Of a stretch of DNA of 11,628 bases, positions 1 through 6,703 are shown one piece after another (the first letter of the stretch is position 1; each line of letters starts with the position of its first letter). This DNA is from Methanosarcinaceae archaeon (GTDB taxonomy: Archaea > Halobacteriota > Methanosarcinia > Methanosarcinales > Methanosarcinaceae), in contig DQIO01000265.1 of NCBI GenBank assembly GCA_020793555.1, positions 1 through 11,628 on the forward strand, read 5' to 3'. The notes beneath the pieces were generated by a model, which searched no databases, was not told where the DNA came from, and worked only from the letters and a program-made list of their open reading frames with translations. The translations under genes were made by a program, and so were the position numbers.

Positions 1-26
1 CACATGCCATCACAGGAGTTGCTATA

Positions 27-1478
27 ATGAAAGACCTGATCAAAAATGATGATGCAGTATCCGTTGTAGTAGGTGCGATACTTATCCTGGCAGTACTTGT
101 CACATTCATGTCAGTTGTTACGTCCTCGTGGGTCCCGATCTACGAAGGAAACGCAGAATCCGCACATAGTGATGATACACATAAAGCCTTCATGGATATC
201 CACAAACAGATCGAAATGGCGGACGAATTCGCCAAATCCGTATCGATCGATCTGGGCACAAACGAAATGGCATTTATTCAAAATTCAAACTCGGTCGGGA
301 TGCTTGAAGTCAATGAAAGTGACGGGGGGTTGTTTGTGACAGGTAATATCACACGTCAGTCAAATGCATGGGGTGAAGGATTCGAAATTGTTAACATGAA
401 TACAAGCGATACTGAACCTTTTATGAACATATCGTTTGAATTTACACAGCTGTATAATAAACAGATTGGAGATGGAAATCATAGTTTAAATAACAATTTT
501 ATGGTGAAAATTTGGACTACTGAATTGAGTCGATGGATTACATTGTATCCAATTGATATAGCTAATAGTAACTTCTATTCAACGAGAATGGGAATCAGGG
601 TTTCATATGATGCAAATCCACAGAGAGAAATATGGGTGGGGGAATCAAGTGATTTGAACAGTCATACAATTACTGTCAGCCATCCTAACGTAAGTATAAA
701 CTTGTTGACCAACGACGAAATCATGAAACTTATTGAACCTGAAATCCTTATCATCAATGGCACCACATACAATGCTAGCGATACTGTAAATAACACTGCG
801 CCACTAAACGATGTGATTCAGCACTACATGAGACTCCCAGGTGACGGAACAGGTGGCACTTATAACATTGATTATGTACAATACGATGGAATACTGGATG
901 CCACTCAGTATATCGCTTATAAGACAACAGATGAATCGGTTTCTATGATTGCCGGCGAAGGCAGTAATATCAAAATTATGCTTGATGATTTTAAAGTCGG
1001 TGGCGGTACTCTAAAATTACAATCCGACTACAATTTCATGGTTGACCAGTCATATATATACGATAGCGGCGCGGTAATCCTCAGTCAAGATGATGGTGCA
1101 GTGTTTAAAACCGCTCATCTTATTGTGCCTAAAAAAAACATTAATGGGAATTTGACTTTGACACTGAAAAGCACGGTTCTGGAAGGGGAGTATCAGGCAA
1201 GCGGAAATGGGATAGAGACGCTGTATACTGCACTCGATGGAAATGTGTATGAGATTAGCGGGGTTACTGACAATATAACTATTGTCAAGAATACAACACC
1301 TGAACTGTATCCACTGTGGAAATCGTACTTCTCAGACTTGGGAAAAATCGTGAACACAACATCAGCAGATTTTGTTGATATATCAAATGAAACCATAAAT
1401 CGAGTTGGTATAAATATCAACAGTACTACTCCCGATATAACTCTTACAGTCCAGAGGAAAGAGATAATTATCAGCTAG
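27..1478 (+). CDS. Pilin/archaellin-like secreted protein with type IV pilin N-terminus
   Basis: The 483-residue product opens with a short charged leader (MKDLIKNDD) followed by a strongly hydrophobic helix at about residues 10-33, the class III signal architecture of archaeal type IV pilins and archaellins. A prepilin peptidase would be expected to cut just before AVSVVVG. The remaining ~440 residues look like a beta-rich extracellular domain with no further obvious membrane segment. I count at least 15 N-x-S/T sequons (for example NIT, NTS, NIS, NHS, NLT), fitting N-glycosylation at the cell surface. The start is supported by GGAG at 15-18, eight bases before the ATG. It is much longer than ordinary pilins (usually 100-200 residues), so it may be a minor pilin, an adhesin or a pilin-anchored surface protein. 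The export class is well supported by the N-terminus; the specific role is unknown. Its promoter lies outside the window. Confidence 0.75.
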   Translation: MKDLIKNDDAVSVVVGAILILAVLVTFMSVVTSSWVPIYEGNAESAHSDDTHKAFMDIHKQIEMADEFAKSVSIDLGTNEMAFIQNSNSVGMLEVNESDGGLFVTGNITRQSNAWGEGFEIVNMNTSDTEPFMNISFEFTQLYNKQIGDGNHSLNNNFMVKIWTTELSRWITLYPIDIANSNFYSTRMGIRVSYDANPQREIWVGESSDLNSHTITVSHPNVSINLLTNDEIMKLIEPEILIINGTTYNASDTVNNTAPLNDVIQHYMRLPGDGTGGTYNIDYVQYDGILDATQYIAYKTTDESVSMIAGEGSNIKIMLDDFKVGGGTLKLQSDYNFMVDQSYIYDSGAVILSQDDGAVFKTAHLIVPKKNINGNLTLTLKSTVLEGEYQASGNGIETLYTALDGNVYEISGVTDNITIVKNTTPELYPLWKSYFSDLGKIVNTTSADFVDISNETINRVGININSTTPDITLTVQRKEIIIS

Positions 1479-1618
1479 TGTCGCGTCAACCATACAATGT
1501 AGTGCGACTGAAGGGGTTAAGAAAGATGCAAAAAACGACACGACCGCGCAAAAGCGCGGCACGTTCCTACACCATGAACGCAAAATACAAAACGGTTTTT
1601 AAGCAGCGTCATATTTGC
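1479..1618 (+). repeat. Dispersed repeat element, copy A
   Basis: This stretch aligns in the same orientation with 11349-11472. Exact shared blocks are TCGCGTCAAC (1481-1490), GATGCAAAAAAC (1525-1536) and AGCGCGGCACGTT (1553-1565), and the diverged AAATA(C/T)AAAA...TTTT(T/C)AAGCAG...ATTTGC tail also matches. Copy A carries 16 extra bases (1537-1552) that supply the left arm of a hairpin, CCGCGC-AAAA-GCGCGG (1544-1559). The element starts directly after the pilin stop codon. An open frame beginning at 1528 reads MQKTTRPRKSAARSYTMNAK and onward, and copy B preserves pieces of the same reading (KYK.VFKQ..IC). It may therefore descend from an insertion-sequence end or a small coding remnant. I do not recognise the parent element. 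Confidence 0.6.
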
Positions 1619-1676
1619 AGATATGAGAATTGCATTGTTGGATTTGGGGTTGTTGTGGGTTTGATAGTAGTGGAAT

Positions 1677-1692
1677 CCGCCGCCTACGGCGG
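1677..1692 (+). repeat. Stem-loop resembling an IS200/IS605-family right end
   Basis: CCGCCG-CCTA-CGGCGG forms a perfect 6-bp stem with a 4-nt loop. The context, GTGGAATC before it and GGAACTGATGC after it, resembles the subterminal hairpins at the right end of IS200/IS605 (TnpB-bearing) elements. There is no transposase or TnpB reading frame here, so if the assignment holds this is a solitary end or a short non-autonomous derivative. The stem is seen directly; the family assignment is inferred from general resemblance. Confidence 0.35.
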
Positions 1693-1979
1693 GAACTGAT
1701 GCTCCGTTTTCTTAACTTCCAGTCAATTGCTGTGCCCCTATTTCTAATATCGGCACCCGAATGTACGCACAATTGCCCGCGTGTGTTCCTAAGTCTGTGC
1801 GCTGACGACGCAGTGTAAAAACCGATCGGTAATTTTGGAGTTTAGAAAATTGAAATTGTGCCATATGGCCTATCTTCATAATCAGACACTTGACAGTTGA
1901 CGTGACACTAGACGGATTTTATTATTTTGGTGACAGGAGTGTTGGCAACAATTACTTCATCATAAATTTAAGAAAAAAG

Positions 1980-1987
1980 TATTTTAT
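1980..1987 (+). promoter_or_regulatory. Candidate TATA box for the CNNM gene
   Basis: TATTTTAT follows a purine-rich AAAAAAG stretch that could serve as BRE. Initiation about 25 nt downstream would give a short leader containing the GGAG site at 2010-2013. The same TATTTTAT word occurs before the cyclophilin gene. Confidence 0.35.
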
Positions 1988-2024
1988 CCACCAAAACATA
2001 AGTACATCCGGAGTTTAAACTAAA

Positions 2025-3056
2025 ATGGTTGATGAAATATCCATAATCGAATTATTTATCGTTGCAATCCTTGTCAGCCTTTCTGCGTTTTTTTCATCTG
2101 CCGAAACAGCATTCATCTCAGTGAACCGGATAAAGATGTTGCACCTTTCTGAAAAAGGGAACAAGAGTGCCAGGATCATCCATGAGGAATTGCAGCACCC
2201 TGAAAAATTTATCACCACGATACTTATTGGAAACAATATCGTAAATGTCGCAGCATCCGTGCTTGTGACAGCTATTGTGCTAAAGTATTTTGGAAATGCC
2301 GGTATCGCTATTGCAACAGGACTCATGACAATCGTAATACTCATTTTTGGTGAGATTGTACCAAAGACATTTGCCGCAAAACATGCAGACACCTATTCGC
2401 TTAAAATAGCAAAACTACTGCTTCTTTTGACCAGAATCATGCATCCGGTAGTCGCCGTATTTACAGAAATCACACAAATCATATTTCGCATTTTCGGAGT
2501 CAAAGAGAAGATCAAAAATCCGTTTATCACAGAAGAGCAGATCAAACTCTTAATGAGAGTCGGTGTGGAAGAAGGTGTCTTTGAACGGCACGAGAGGGAA
2601 TATATCCAGAACATCTTTGAATTCACAGACGAATCCGCAGAAGGCATCATGACCCCTCGCAGCGATATGGAATGTGTCGAAAACAATAGCCTCCTGAGTG
2701 AAGCTCTTAAAAGATGCAACGAATCAGGTCATTCAAGACTCCCTGTGTGGGAAAACAAGCCGGACAACGTCATTGGAATGATATTTGCAAAAGACTTGCT
2801 AAGGTTCAGTGACACCGAACTTGCCACAAAGACCGTAGAAGAAATCCTGCGCCCTCTTCTTATAGTAAGGGCAAAGCGCAAGATAGCATCAATCTTTCGA
2901 GAGCTTCAGGCAAAAAAAATGCAAATTGCAGTCGTGGTGAACATAAACCAAAAGGTCATCGGAATCATGACGATCGAAGACATCCTTGAAGAGATCGTAG
3001 GCGAGATACTCGATGAATATGACGTTGAAGAGATCGAACAGGAAAATCTTCGCTGA
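2025..3056 (+). CDS. CNNM/CorC-family (DUF21 + CBS pair) membrane protein
   Basis: The 343-residue protein has the standard order of this family. A DUF21 transmembrane domain spans about residues 5-160, with the hallmarks SSAETA (24-29), GNNIVN (69-74) and GEIVPK (109-114). The linker EEQIKLLMRVGVEEGVFE follows, then MTPR (209-212), a CBS pair (about 209-335), and the closing EDILEEIVGEI-DEYD signature. CNNM/CorC proteins are linked to Mg2+ (and Na+) transport or homeostasis, with the CBS pair binding adenine nucleotides as a sensor. Many bacterial CorC/HlyC proteins carry an extra C-terminal CorC_HlyC domain of ~80 residues; this one ends right after the CBS module. The start is supported by GGAG at 2010-2013, eleven bases upstream. 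It stands alone with its own candidate promoter. Family assignment is firm; the transported ion is inferred. Confidence 0.9.
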   Translation: MVDEISIIELFIVAILVSLSAFFSSAETAFISVNRIKMLHLSEKGNKSARIIHEELQHPEKFITTILIGNNIVNVAASVLVTAIVLKYFGNAGIAIATGLMTIVILIFGEIVPKTFAAKHADTYSLKIAKLLLLLTRIMHPVVAVFTEITQIIFRIFGVKEKIKNPFITEEQIKLLMRVGVEEGVFERHEREYIQNIFEFTDESAEGIMTPRSDMECVENNSLLSEALKRCNESGHSRLPVWENKPDNVIGMIFAKDLLRFSDTELATKTVEEILRPLLIVRAKRKIASIFRELQAKKMQIAVVVNINQKVIGIMTIEDILEEIVGEILDEYDVEEIEQENLR

Positions 3057-3229
3057 CGCTCAGATTTACATTGAGTACATAATCGGCACTGTCCCATTTT
3101 CCAGTTATTCTCCGACATAGACTCTAATCAACATCCGTTTAAATTAGCATTTATCCACCATCAATCATTATTAAAACCTAACGTCTCCTTTGCTTCCCAC
3201 ACTTGTTCCAAGATTCATTCCTCTAAAGA

Positions 3230-3237
3230 TTTATATG
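3230..3237 (+). promoter_or_regulatory. Candidate TATA box for the AbrB–RelE operon
   Basis: TTTATATG preceded by CTAAAGA (possible BRE) lies about 35 nt before the antitoxin ATG at 3270. Initiation would fall near 3258-3262, giving a leader of only about ten bases that includes GTGAT at 3261-3265, a partial match to the archaeal Shine-Dalgarno core GGAGGTGAT. Confidence 0.45.
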
Positions 3238-3269
3238 CATTGTAAAACCAGTCTTACGTAGTGATCTAC

Positions 3270-3539
3270 ATGATTGATGTCGCAGTAACAAAACTTAGTT
3301 CAAAAGGGCAAATCGTGATTCCTTCTGAAATGAGAAACGGTTTCAGTAAAGGGGAAAAACTTGTTATAATCAAGAACGAGGGACAATTTATTTTGAAAAA
3401 AGTAAAGGATATGGACAAGAATTTCGAAGAGGATCTTACTTTTGCCAAAAGAACAGAAGAAGCCCTGAAAAGATATGAAAAGGGATTCTCTAAAGAAATG
3501 AACGCCAAAGATTTCACTAACGAAATCGAAAAATGGTAA
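3270..3539 (+). CDS. AbrB/SpoVT-type antitoxin
   Basis: The 89-residue product begins with a swapped-hairpin AbrB DNA-binding domain: VTKLSSKGQIVIPSEMR followed by the GEKLVII strand and FILKKV (about residues 5-45). The charged C-terminal half (about 46-89) would be the flexible part that binds and neutralises the toxin. I chose the ATG at 3270 over the in-frame GTG at 3261, because the family motif starts a few residues after it and the GTG lies at the expected transcription start or Shine-Dalgarno position. Its last seven bases (ATGGTAA) overlap the start of the RelE-like gene, the arrangement expected of a translationally coupled type II toxin-antitoxin operon. Such antitoxins normally repress their own promoter, here the TATA region at 3230. 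Confidence 0.85.
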   Translation: MIDVAVTKLSSKGQIVIPSEMRNGFSKGEKLVIIKNEGQFILKKVKDMDKNFEEDLTFAKRTEEALKRYEKGFSKEMNAKDFTNEIEKW

Positions 3540-3781
3540 CTATTGCTTATGATCCTTCATTTGAAAAGAAGGTTCGAAAGATTAAGGATCAAGTGTTAAA
3601 ATTAAAAATTAAGAATAAGATCCTTAAAATTATAGACTCACCGGAAATTGGTATACCTGTGAGATACAGCAGAAAAGGTACCAGAGAAGTTTATACCCCA
3701 CCTTTTAGATTGTCTTATTCGTATATACAGAATGAAGAAAAAATATTTTTCTTAGATTTATACCATAAAGATGAGCAATAA
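3533..3781 (+). CDS. RelE/ParE-family toxin
   Basis: The 82-residue basic protein has the RelE-fold pattern: an N-terminal strand (VTIAYDPSF), two lysine-rich helices, and a C-terminal sheet containing GTREVYTPPFRLSYSY and IFFLDLYHKDEQ. The arginine and aromatic residues in those strands fit the ribosome-dependent mRNA interferases of this superfamily. It has no Shine-Dalgarno of its own. Translation probably depends on coupling, since its ATG overlaps the antitoxin stop by seven bases. The length is typical and there is no frameshift, so the pair looks intact. Whether it cleaves mRNA (RelE) or poisons gyrase (ParE) cannot be decided from sequence alone; the archaeal context and motif favour the RelE type. 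Confidence 0.8.
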   Translation: MVTIAYDPSFEKKVRKIKDQVLKLKIKNKILKIIDSPEIGIPVRYSRKGTREVYTPPFRLSYSYIQNEEKIFFLDLYHKDEQ

Positions 3782-3893
3782 TTCTTGTTTTATTGTTTGG
3801 ATTGTATCCATTTCCACAAGACTTTCAGTTTGAATTCTCGTGTATATTTTCACCACAATTCATATAAATTGTTTTTGTGAAAGTATTCAAAAA

Positions 3894-3901
3894 CTTATAT
3901 G
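3894..3901 (+). promoter_or_regulatory. Candidate TATA box in front of a 24-codon ORF
   Basis: CTTATATG preceded by CAAAAA (possible BRE). Its centre is about 25 nt upstream of the ATG at 3923, which would place transcription initiation at or next to that ATG, the spacing expected of a leaderless archaeal mRNA. A second TATA-like word (TTTATAT, 3914-3920) lies too close to the ATG to serve it. Confidence 0.35.
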
Positions 3902-3922
3902 TGTCACCAAGTCTTTATATTT

Positions 3923-3997
3923 ATGAACTATAACAAAATGAAGAAAATGGCTAATATATTATGGATGAAATTATTTAAGATTACAGCTGCTAAGTAA
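3923..3997 (+). CDS. Possible 24-residue leaderless microprotein
   Basis: The reading frame encodes a small basic peptide, MNYNKMKKMANILWMKLFKI then TAAK, rich in lysine and methionine. It could form an amphipathic helix over residues 4-20. There is no Shine-Dalgarno site, but a good TATA box sits about 25 nt upstream, consistent with leaderless translation. It lies between the toxin gene and the ATPase–nuclease operon, in a 313-nt gap with no other gene. It could be a short expressed peptide, the truncated N-terminus of a lost gene, or chance. Length alone cannot exclude chance; the codon content (no rare-looking codons, lysine-rich) and the promoter spacing are the only support. Confidence 0.25.
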   Translation: MNYNKMKKMANILWMKLFKITAAK

Positions 3998-4041
3998 CAT
4001 GTCCGTTTTAACAGCGCGAATTTATGATTATAATTGAGATG

Positions 4042-4063
4042 AAACTAAACGTTAATGTAGTTT
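4042..4063. promoter_or_regulatory. Inverted repeat upstream of the ATPase–nuclease operon
   Basis: AAACTA (4042-4047) and TAGTTT (4058-4063) are perfect 6-bp arms around a 10-nt spacer that itself contains the palindrome AACGTT. It lies between a TATA-like stretch (TTTATGATTATAAT, 4021-4034) and the ATG at 4095, near the expected transcription start, a suitable place for an operator. No regulator gene is present in the operon, so its partner is unknown. Confidence 0.3.
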
Positions 4064-4094
4064 AACTGAGCGTGGAAGTTTAAAGGGTAATATT

Positions 4095-5480
4095 ATGAAT
4101 ATACAAATCAGGAATCTTGGGGTGTTAAAGCAAGCTGAGTTCTCGCTTGGCGACATGACTATCATTTGTGGAGAAAACAATACAGGTAAGACCTACACCA
4201 CCTACGCGCTTTTTGGCTTCCTCTCCTTTTGGCAGGAGACATTTTATATTCCCGTCGAAGATAAATATATAAATCAACTGCTTGCTGATGGTGTGGTTCA
4301 CATTGGTTTGTCAGAATATGTTCAAGATGCGGAGCGTATTCTTTCAGAAGCTTGTAAGACATATGCAGAGCAATTACCTAAGGTCTTTGCGGCATCGACA
4401 GACCTATTCAAAACTACGGATTTTCAAGTTGCCCTTAATTCGGAAGATGTCCGTCTGAGAGATAAATACGAACAACGCATTGGTTCGGCAAAAGCAGAAC
4501 TATTCTCCATAACCAAAGATGAGGGAAGTAAAGAGTTAATTGTTACACTTCTTGTAGAAAAAGATCAAATAATCATACCCAAAAATATTATTATGGGAAT
4601 CATTGGTAGTGCTCTAAAGGATATCATTTTCAGTAATCATATCCCTAATCCATTTATTGCCAGTGCGGAAAGAACGGGTGCCGCTATTTTTCGCAAAGAG
4701 TTAAATTTCAATCGTAATAGAATACTTAAAAAAATAGCACATGAAGACAAAAATATAAATCCACGGGATTTTCTGTTAAAAGAGTATCAGGATTATGCAT
4801 TACCAGTGGAAAAGAATGTAGAGTTTACAAGGCAACTTGAAACGATTTCCAAGGAGAGTAGTTTCATTGACGAAAAGCATCCTGATGTGTTATCTGACTT
4901 CGCCGACATCATCGGAGGTACATACACTGTTACCAAAGACGATGAGCTTTACTATGTGCCAAAAGGCAAGCATATCAATCTTACCATGAGCGAAAGCTCC
5001 AGTGCGGTACGCTCTCTTCTTGATATTGGATTTTATCTAAGACATGTAGCTCAACCGGGTGATTTACTCATGGTAGATGAACCGGAACTGAATCTACATC
5101 CAGAAAACCAGCGCCGTATGGCTCGACTCTTTGCCAGACTGGTCAACCTCGGCATAAAGGTTTTCACCACAACCCACAGCGATTACATTATCAAAGAATT
5201 GAACACACTCATTATGCTCAATCACGATAATCCGCATTTGAAACGAATTGCTGAAAAAGAAGAATATAAACCGGAAGAACTTATCTCCTCAGATAAGATC
5301 AAAGTCTATATCGCAGAAAAAGCGCTGGTGAAGTTAGAAGGTGGTAGTCGTAGAACCAATATCCAGACGCTTACGCTTGCTGACATAGACCCTGAACTGG
5401 GAATTGAAGCTCGTACTTTCGATACACCCATAGAAACGATGAACCGCATTCAGGAAGAAATTGTGTGGGGAGAAAAATAA
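4095..5480 (+). CDS. ABC/SMC-like AAA ATPase of a two-gene defence-type module
   Basis: The 461-residue protein has the N-terminal strand pattern of AAA_15/OLD-like ATPases (IQIRNLGVLKQAEFSLGDMTIICG). Walker A is GENNTGKT (residues 26-33), followed by a long helical middle (about 60-290). A signature-like MSESSSAVRSL (298-308), Walker B LLMVDEPELNLHP (324-336) and the H-loop TTTHSDY (358-364, His361) complete the ATPase. The ~290 residues between Walker A and the signature fit the inserted coiled-coil or arm region of SMC-like proteins. The C-terminal ~95 residues show no TOPRIM nuclease motif, unlike OLD proteins. The stop is only two bases before the next ATG, so the pair is one transcription and probably one functional unit. 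By analogy with PARIS, Septu and Gabija the ATPase would be the sensor or scaffold that controls the partner. That role is inferred; ATPase membership is firm. The Shine-Dalgarno is weak (AAAGGGTAAT). Confidence 0.8.
   Translation: MNIQIRNLGVLKQAEFSLGDMTIICGENNTGKTYTTYALFGFLSFWQETFYIPVEDKYINQLLADGVVHIGLSEYVQDAERILSEACKTYAEQLPKVFAASTDLFKTTDFQVALNSEDVRLRDKYEQRIGSAKAELFSITKDEGSKELIVTLLVEKDQIIIPKNIIMGIIGSALKDIIFSNHIPNPFIASAERTGAAIFRKELNFNRNRILKKIAHEDKNINPRDFLLKEYQDYALPVEKNVEFTRQLETISKESSFIDEKHPDVLSDFADIIGGTYTVTKDDELYYVPKGKHINLTMSESSSAVRSLLDIGFYLRHVAQPGDLLMVDEPELNLHPENQRRMARLFARLVNLGIKVFTTTHSDYIIKELNTLIMLNHDNPHLKRIAEKEEYKPEELISSDKIKVYIAEKALVKLEGGSRRTNIQTLTLADIDPELGIEARTFDTPIETMNRIQEEIVWGEK
5469..5472 (+). 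promoter_or_regulatory. Shine-Dalgarno inside the ATPase 3' end that sets the partner start
   Basis: GGAG within GTGGGGAGAA lies in the last codons of the ATPase gene, ten bases before the ATG at 5483. This favours 5483 as the partner start over the in-frame GTG at 5465, which overlaps the ribosome-binding site region itself. Confidence 0.45.
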
Positions 5481-5482
5481 AG

Positions 5483-6040
5483 ATGGTGTCCGATATTTAC
5501 ATCCTCAATGAAATGATCAAGGATAATGCCAAAATATCACCGGAAGAGAACTATAGTAAACTAAAGATCATACTCCCCGAACCCCAACATCCCGATTCTT
5601 CAGCAACCATTTACGGCTTGCCAAACGATGCCATCACCATCAAAGTGGATACCTTCAAATCTCCAGATACAATATTTAATTGCTCAAATGATGAATGTAA
5701 ACGCTCTGATTTCGTCATCATATCTGACAATGGCAATAAAAAAGTGATACTCCATATTGAGATGAAGACGACTAAAGGAAAAACGAACAAGGATATCATC
5801 AAGCAACTTAAAGGAGGTGATTGCTTTGTCACCTATTGTAGGAAAATCGGCAAGGAATTTTGGAACAAGCAAGATTTTCTCGATGGTTATAATACACGTT
5901 TCATTAGCATTGAGCACACCAGAATCAGTAAGAAAAAAACAAGAATAACCCGCAATCCCGGTGTCCATGATAGCCCCAAACGGATGTTAAAAATAGACTC
6001 GCCGCATCATCTCCAATTTAATCACCTTGCAGGAAAATGA
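5483..6040 (+). CDS. Putative PD-(D/E)XK-like nuclease, partner of the ATPase
   Basis: The 185-residue protein has no family that I can name with certainty. A restriction-endonuclease-like core is visible. KRSDFVII supplies a conserved acidic residue (Asp76, with Arg74), ILHIEMK supplies the E-x-K pair (Glu93, Lys95) on the next strand, and the following helix DIIKQLKGG carries a glutamine (Gln108). This matches the D-(E)xK-Q arrangement of many PD-(D/E)XK nucleases. A cysteine pair in the ND-E-C-K region (Cys67, Cys72) and a later FVTYC (Cys119) are also noted. The C-terminus is basic (RISKKKTRITRNPG, then SPKRMLKIDSPHHL), suitable for nucleic acid contact. It follows the ATPase by two bases, so it is likely the effector of that module. 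The fold call is pattern-based inference. An alternative is a non-nucleolytic binding protein of the same fold. Confidence 0.6.
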   Translation: MVSDIYILNEMIKDNAKISPEENYSKLKIILPEPQHPDSSATIYGLPNDAITIKVDTFKSPDTIFNCSNDECKRSDFVIISDNGNKKVILHIEMKTTKGKTNKDIIKQLKGGDCFVTYCRKIGKEFWNKQDFLDGYNTRFISIEHTRISKKKTRITRNPGVHDSPKRMLKIDSPHHLQFNHLAGK

Positions 6041-6153
6041 GATTATCTATTACGTAGAAATTATTCGATGGTGTATTAAAAACTGTATCTGTTTGGAATT
6101 CGCGAACTGACTTTACTCCTAAAAAAGCACAATGTCAGCCGCCCGACAGAAAC

Positions 6154-6161
6154 TATTTTAT
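6154..6161 (+). promoter_or_regulatory. Candidate TATA box for the cyclophilin gene
   Basis: TATTTTAT following ACAGAAAC (possible BRE) would place initiation near 6180 and leave a ~20-nt leader that contains the AGAGGT ribosome-binding site (6188-6193) before the ATG at 6201. Confidence 0.4.
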
Positions 6162-6200
6162 TAACCCTAACCCATTACTCCCAACACAGAGGTACCAATT

Positions 6201-6626
6201 ATGCAAAAAGCAATCATAGAAACAGAAAAAGGTAACATCGTCATTGAATTATTCGAAAAAGAAGCACCCAACACAGTAGATAACTTTGTCAAACTTATAA
6301 ACAAGGGATTCTACAACGGACTTAAATTCCACAGGGTCATCGATGATTTTATGGTACAGGGTGGCTGCCCCAACGGCACCGGAACAGGCGGACCCGGCTA
6401 CACCATCAAATGCGAGATCAACCCGAAAAAGCACAGAACTGGCACACTCTCAATGGCACACGCAGGAAAGAACACAGGCGGCAGCCAGTTCTTTATTACA
6501 CACGCACCACAGCCTCATCTTGATGGAGTACACACCGTCTTTGGCCAGGTCAAAGAAGGCATGGACATCGTCAATAAGATTAAGCAGGGCGACGTTATGA
6601 GAAAAGTCACAGTCGTCGAAGAGTAA
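6201..6626 (+). CDS. Cyclophilin-type peptidyl-prolyl cis-trans isomerase
   Basis: The 141-residue single-domain cytosolic cyclophilin (no signal peptide) catalyses cis-trans isomerisation of X-Pro peptide bonds during folding. The active-site block [13 protein letters not shown] (43-55) has the catalytic arginine (Arg45) with Phe50 and Gln53. The second block, [17 protein letters not shown] (84-100), and the [13 protein letters not shown] segment complete the site. The tryptophan that binds cyclosporin in human CypA is a histidine here (His106), as in many drug-insensitive prokaryotic forms. The length matches compact prokaryotic cyclophilins. The start is supported by AGAGGT (6188-6193). 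The gene is monocistronic with its own TATA box and a U-rich, hairpin-containing 3' flank. It is probably a core gene that separates two accessory stretches. Confidence 0.95.
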   Translation: MQKAIIETEKGNIVIELFEKEAPNTVDNFVKLINKGFYNGLKFHRVIDDFMVQGGCPNGTGTGGPGYTIKCEINPKKHRTGTLSMAHAGKNTGGSQFFITHAPQPHLDGVHTVFGQVKEGMDIVNKIKQGDVMRKVTVVEE

Positions 6627-6645
6627 AATTTTGGTTTTGTATTTT

Positions 6646-6676
6646 CGCCTGCACTCAGTTTTTTGAGTGGCGGGCG
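6646..6676 (+). terminator. Imperfect hairpin after the cyclophilin gene
   Basis: CGCCTGCACTCA (6646-6657) pairs with TGAGTGGCGGGCG (6664-6676), with one mismatch and one bulge around a T-rich loop. It is preceded by the T-rich run TTTTGGTTTTGTATTTT (6628-6645), and the downstream CTTATATTTTTAG is also T-rich. Euryarchaeal termination uses oligo-T tracts, so this stretch probably ends the cyclophilin transcript. The same CTTATATTTTT could also act as TATA element for the zinc-finger gene at 6704. Confidence 0.45.
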
Positions 6677-6703
6677 CTTATATTTTTAGTGAGGGAGTCC
6701 ACT

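Larger units (their letters stand above)
1479..2024. other. 546-nt non-coding region with decayed repeat element
   Basis: No convincing gene is seen. The left part (1479-1618) is one copy of a dispersed repeat and is followed by a stem-loop (1677-1692), both listed separately. The right part contains two perfect 10-bp palindromes, ACCGATCGGT (1821-1830) and GCCATATGGC (1860-1869), and ends with a candidate promoter for the CNNM gene. In-frame open stretches across 1478-1818 read through hairpins, use odd codons and lack ribosome-binding sites, so I treat them as relics or chance. Confidence 0.5.

Noticed and set aside
1478..1699. 73-codon frame across repeat copy A as a real gene
   Set aside because: It runs through two GC-rich hairpins, the corresponding frame in copy B is interrupted, and there is no initiation signal; at most it is a coding relic.
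1630..1818. 62-codon open frame read as a protein
   Set aside because: It spans the IS-like hairpin and a low-complexity G/T stretch and has no family features.
3261..3269. GTG at 3261 as antitoxin start
   Set aside because: It falls at the predicted transcription start and overlaps the GTGAT ribosome-binding match; the ATG at 3270 fits the AbrB family start better.
4095..6040. PARIS, Septu, Gabija or OLD system
   Set aside because: The partner has no TOPRIM (DUF4435) or HNH motif, there is no UvrD-like helicase, and the ATPase C-terminus shows no TOPRIM, so none of these names applies on the visible evidence.
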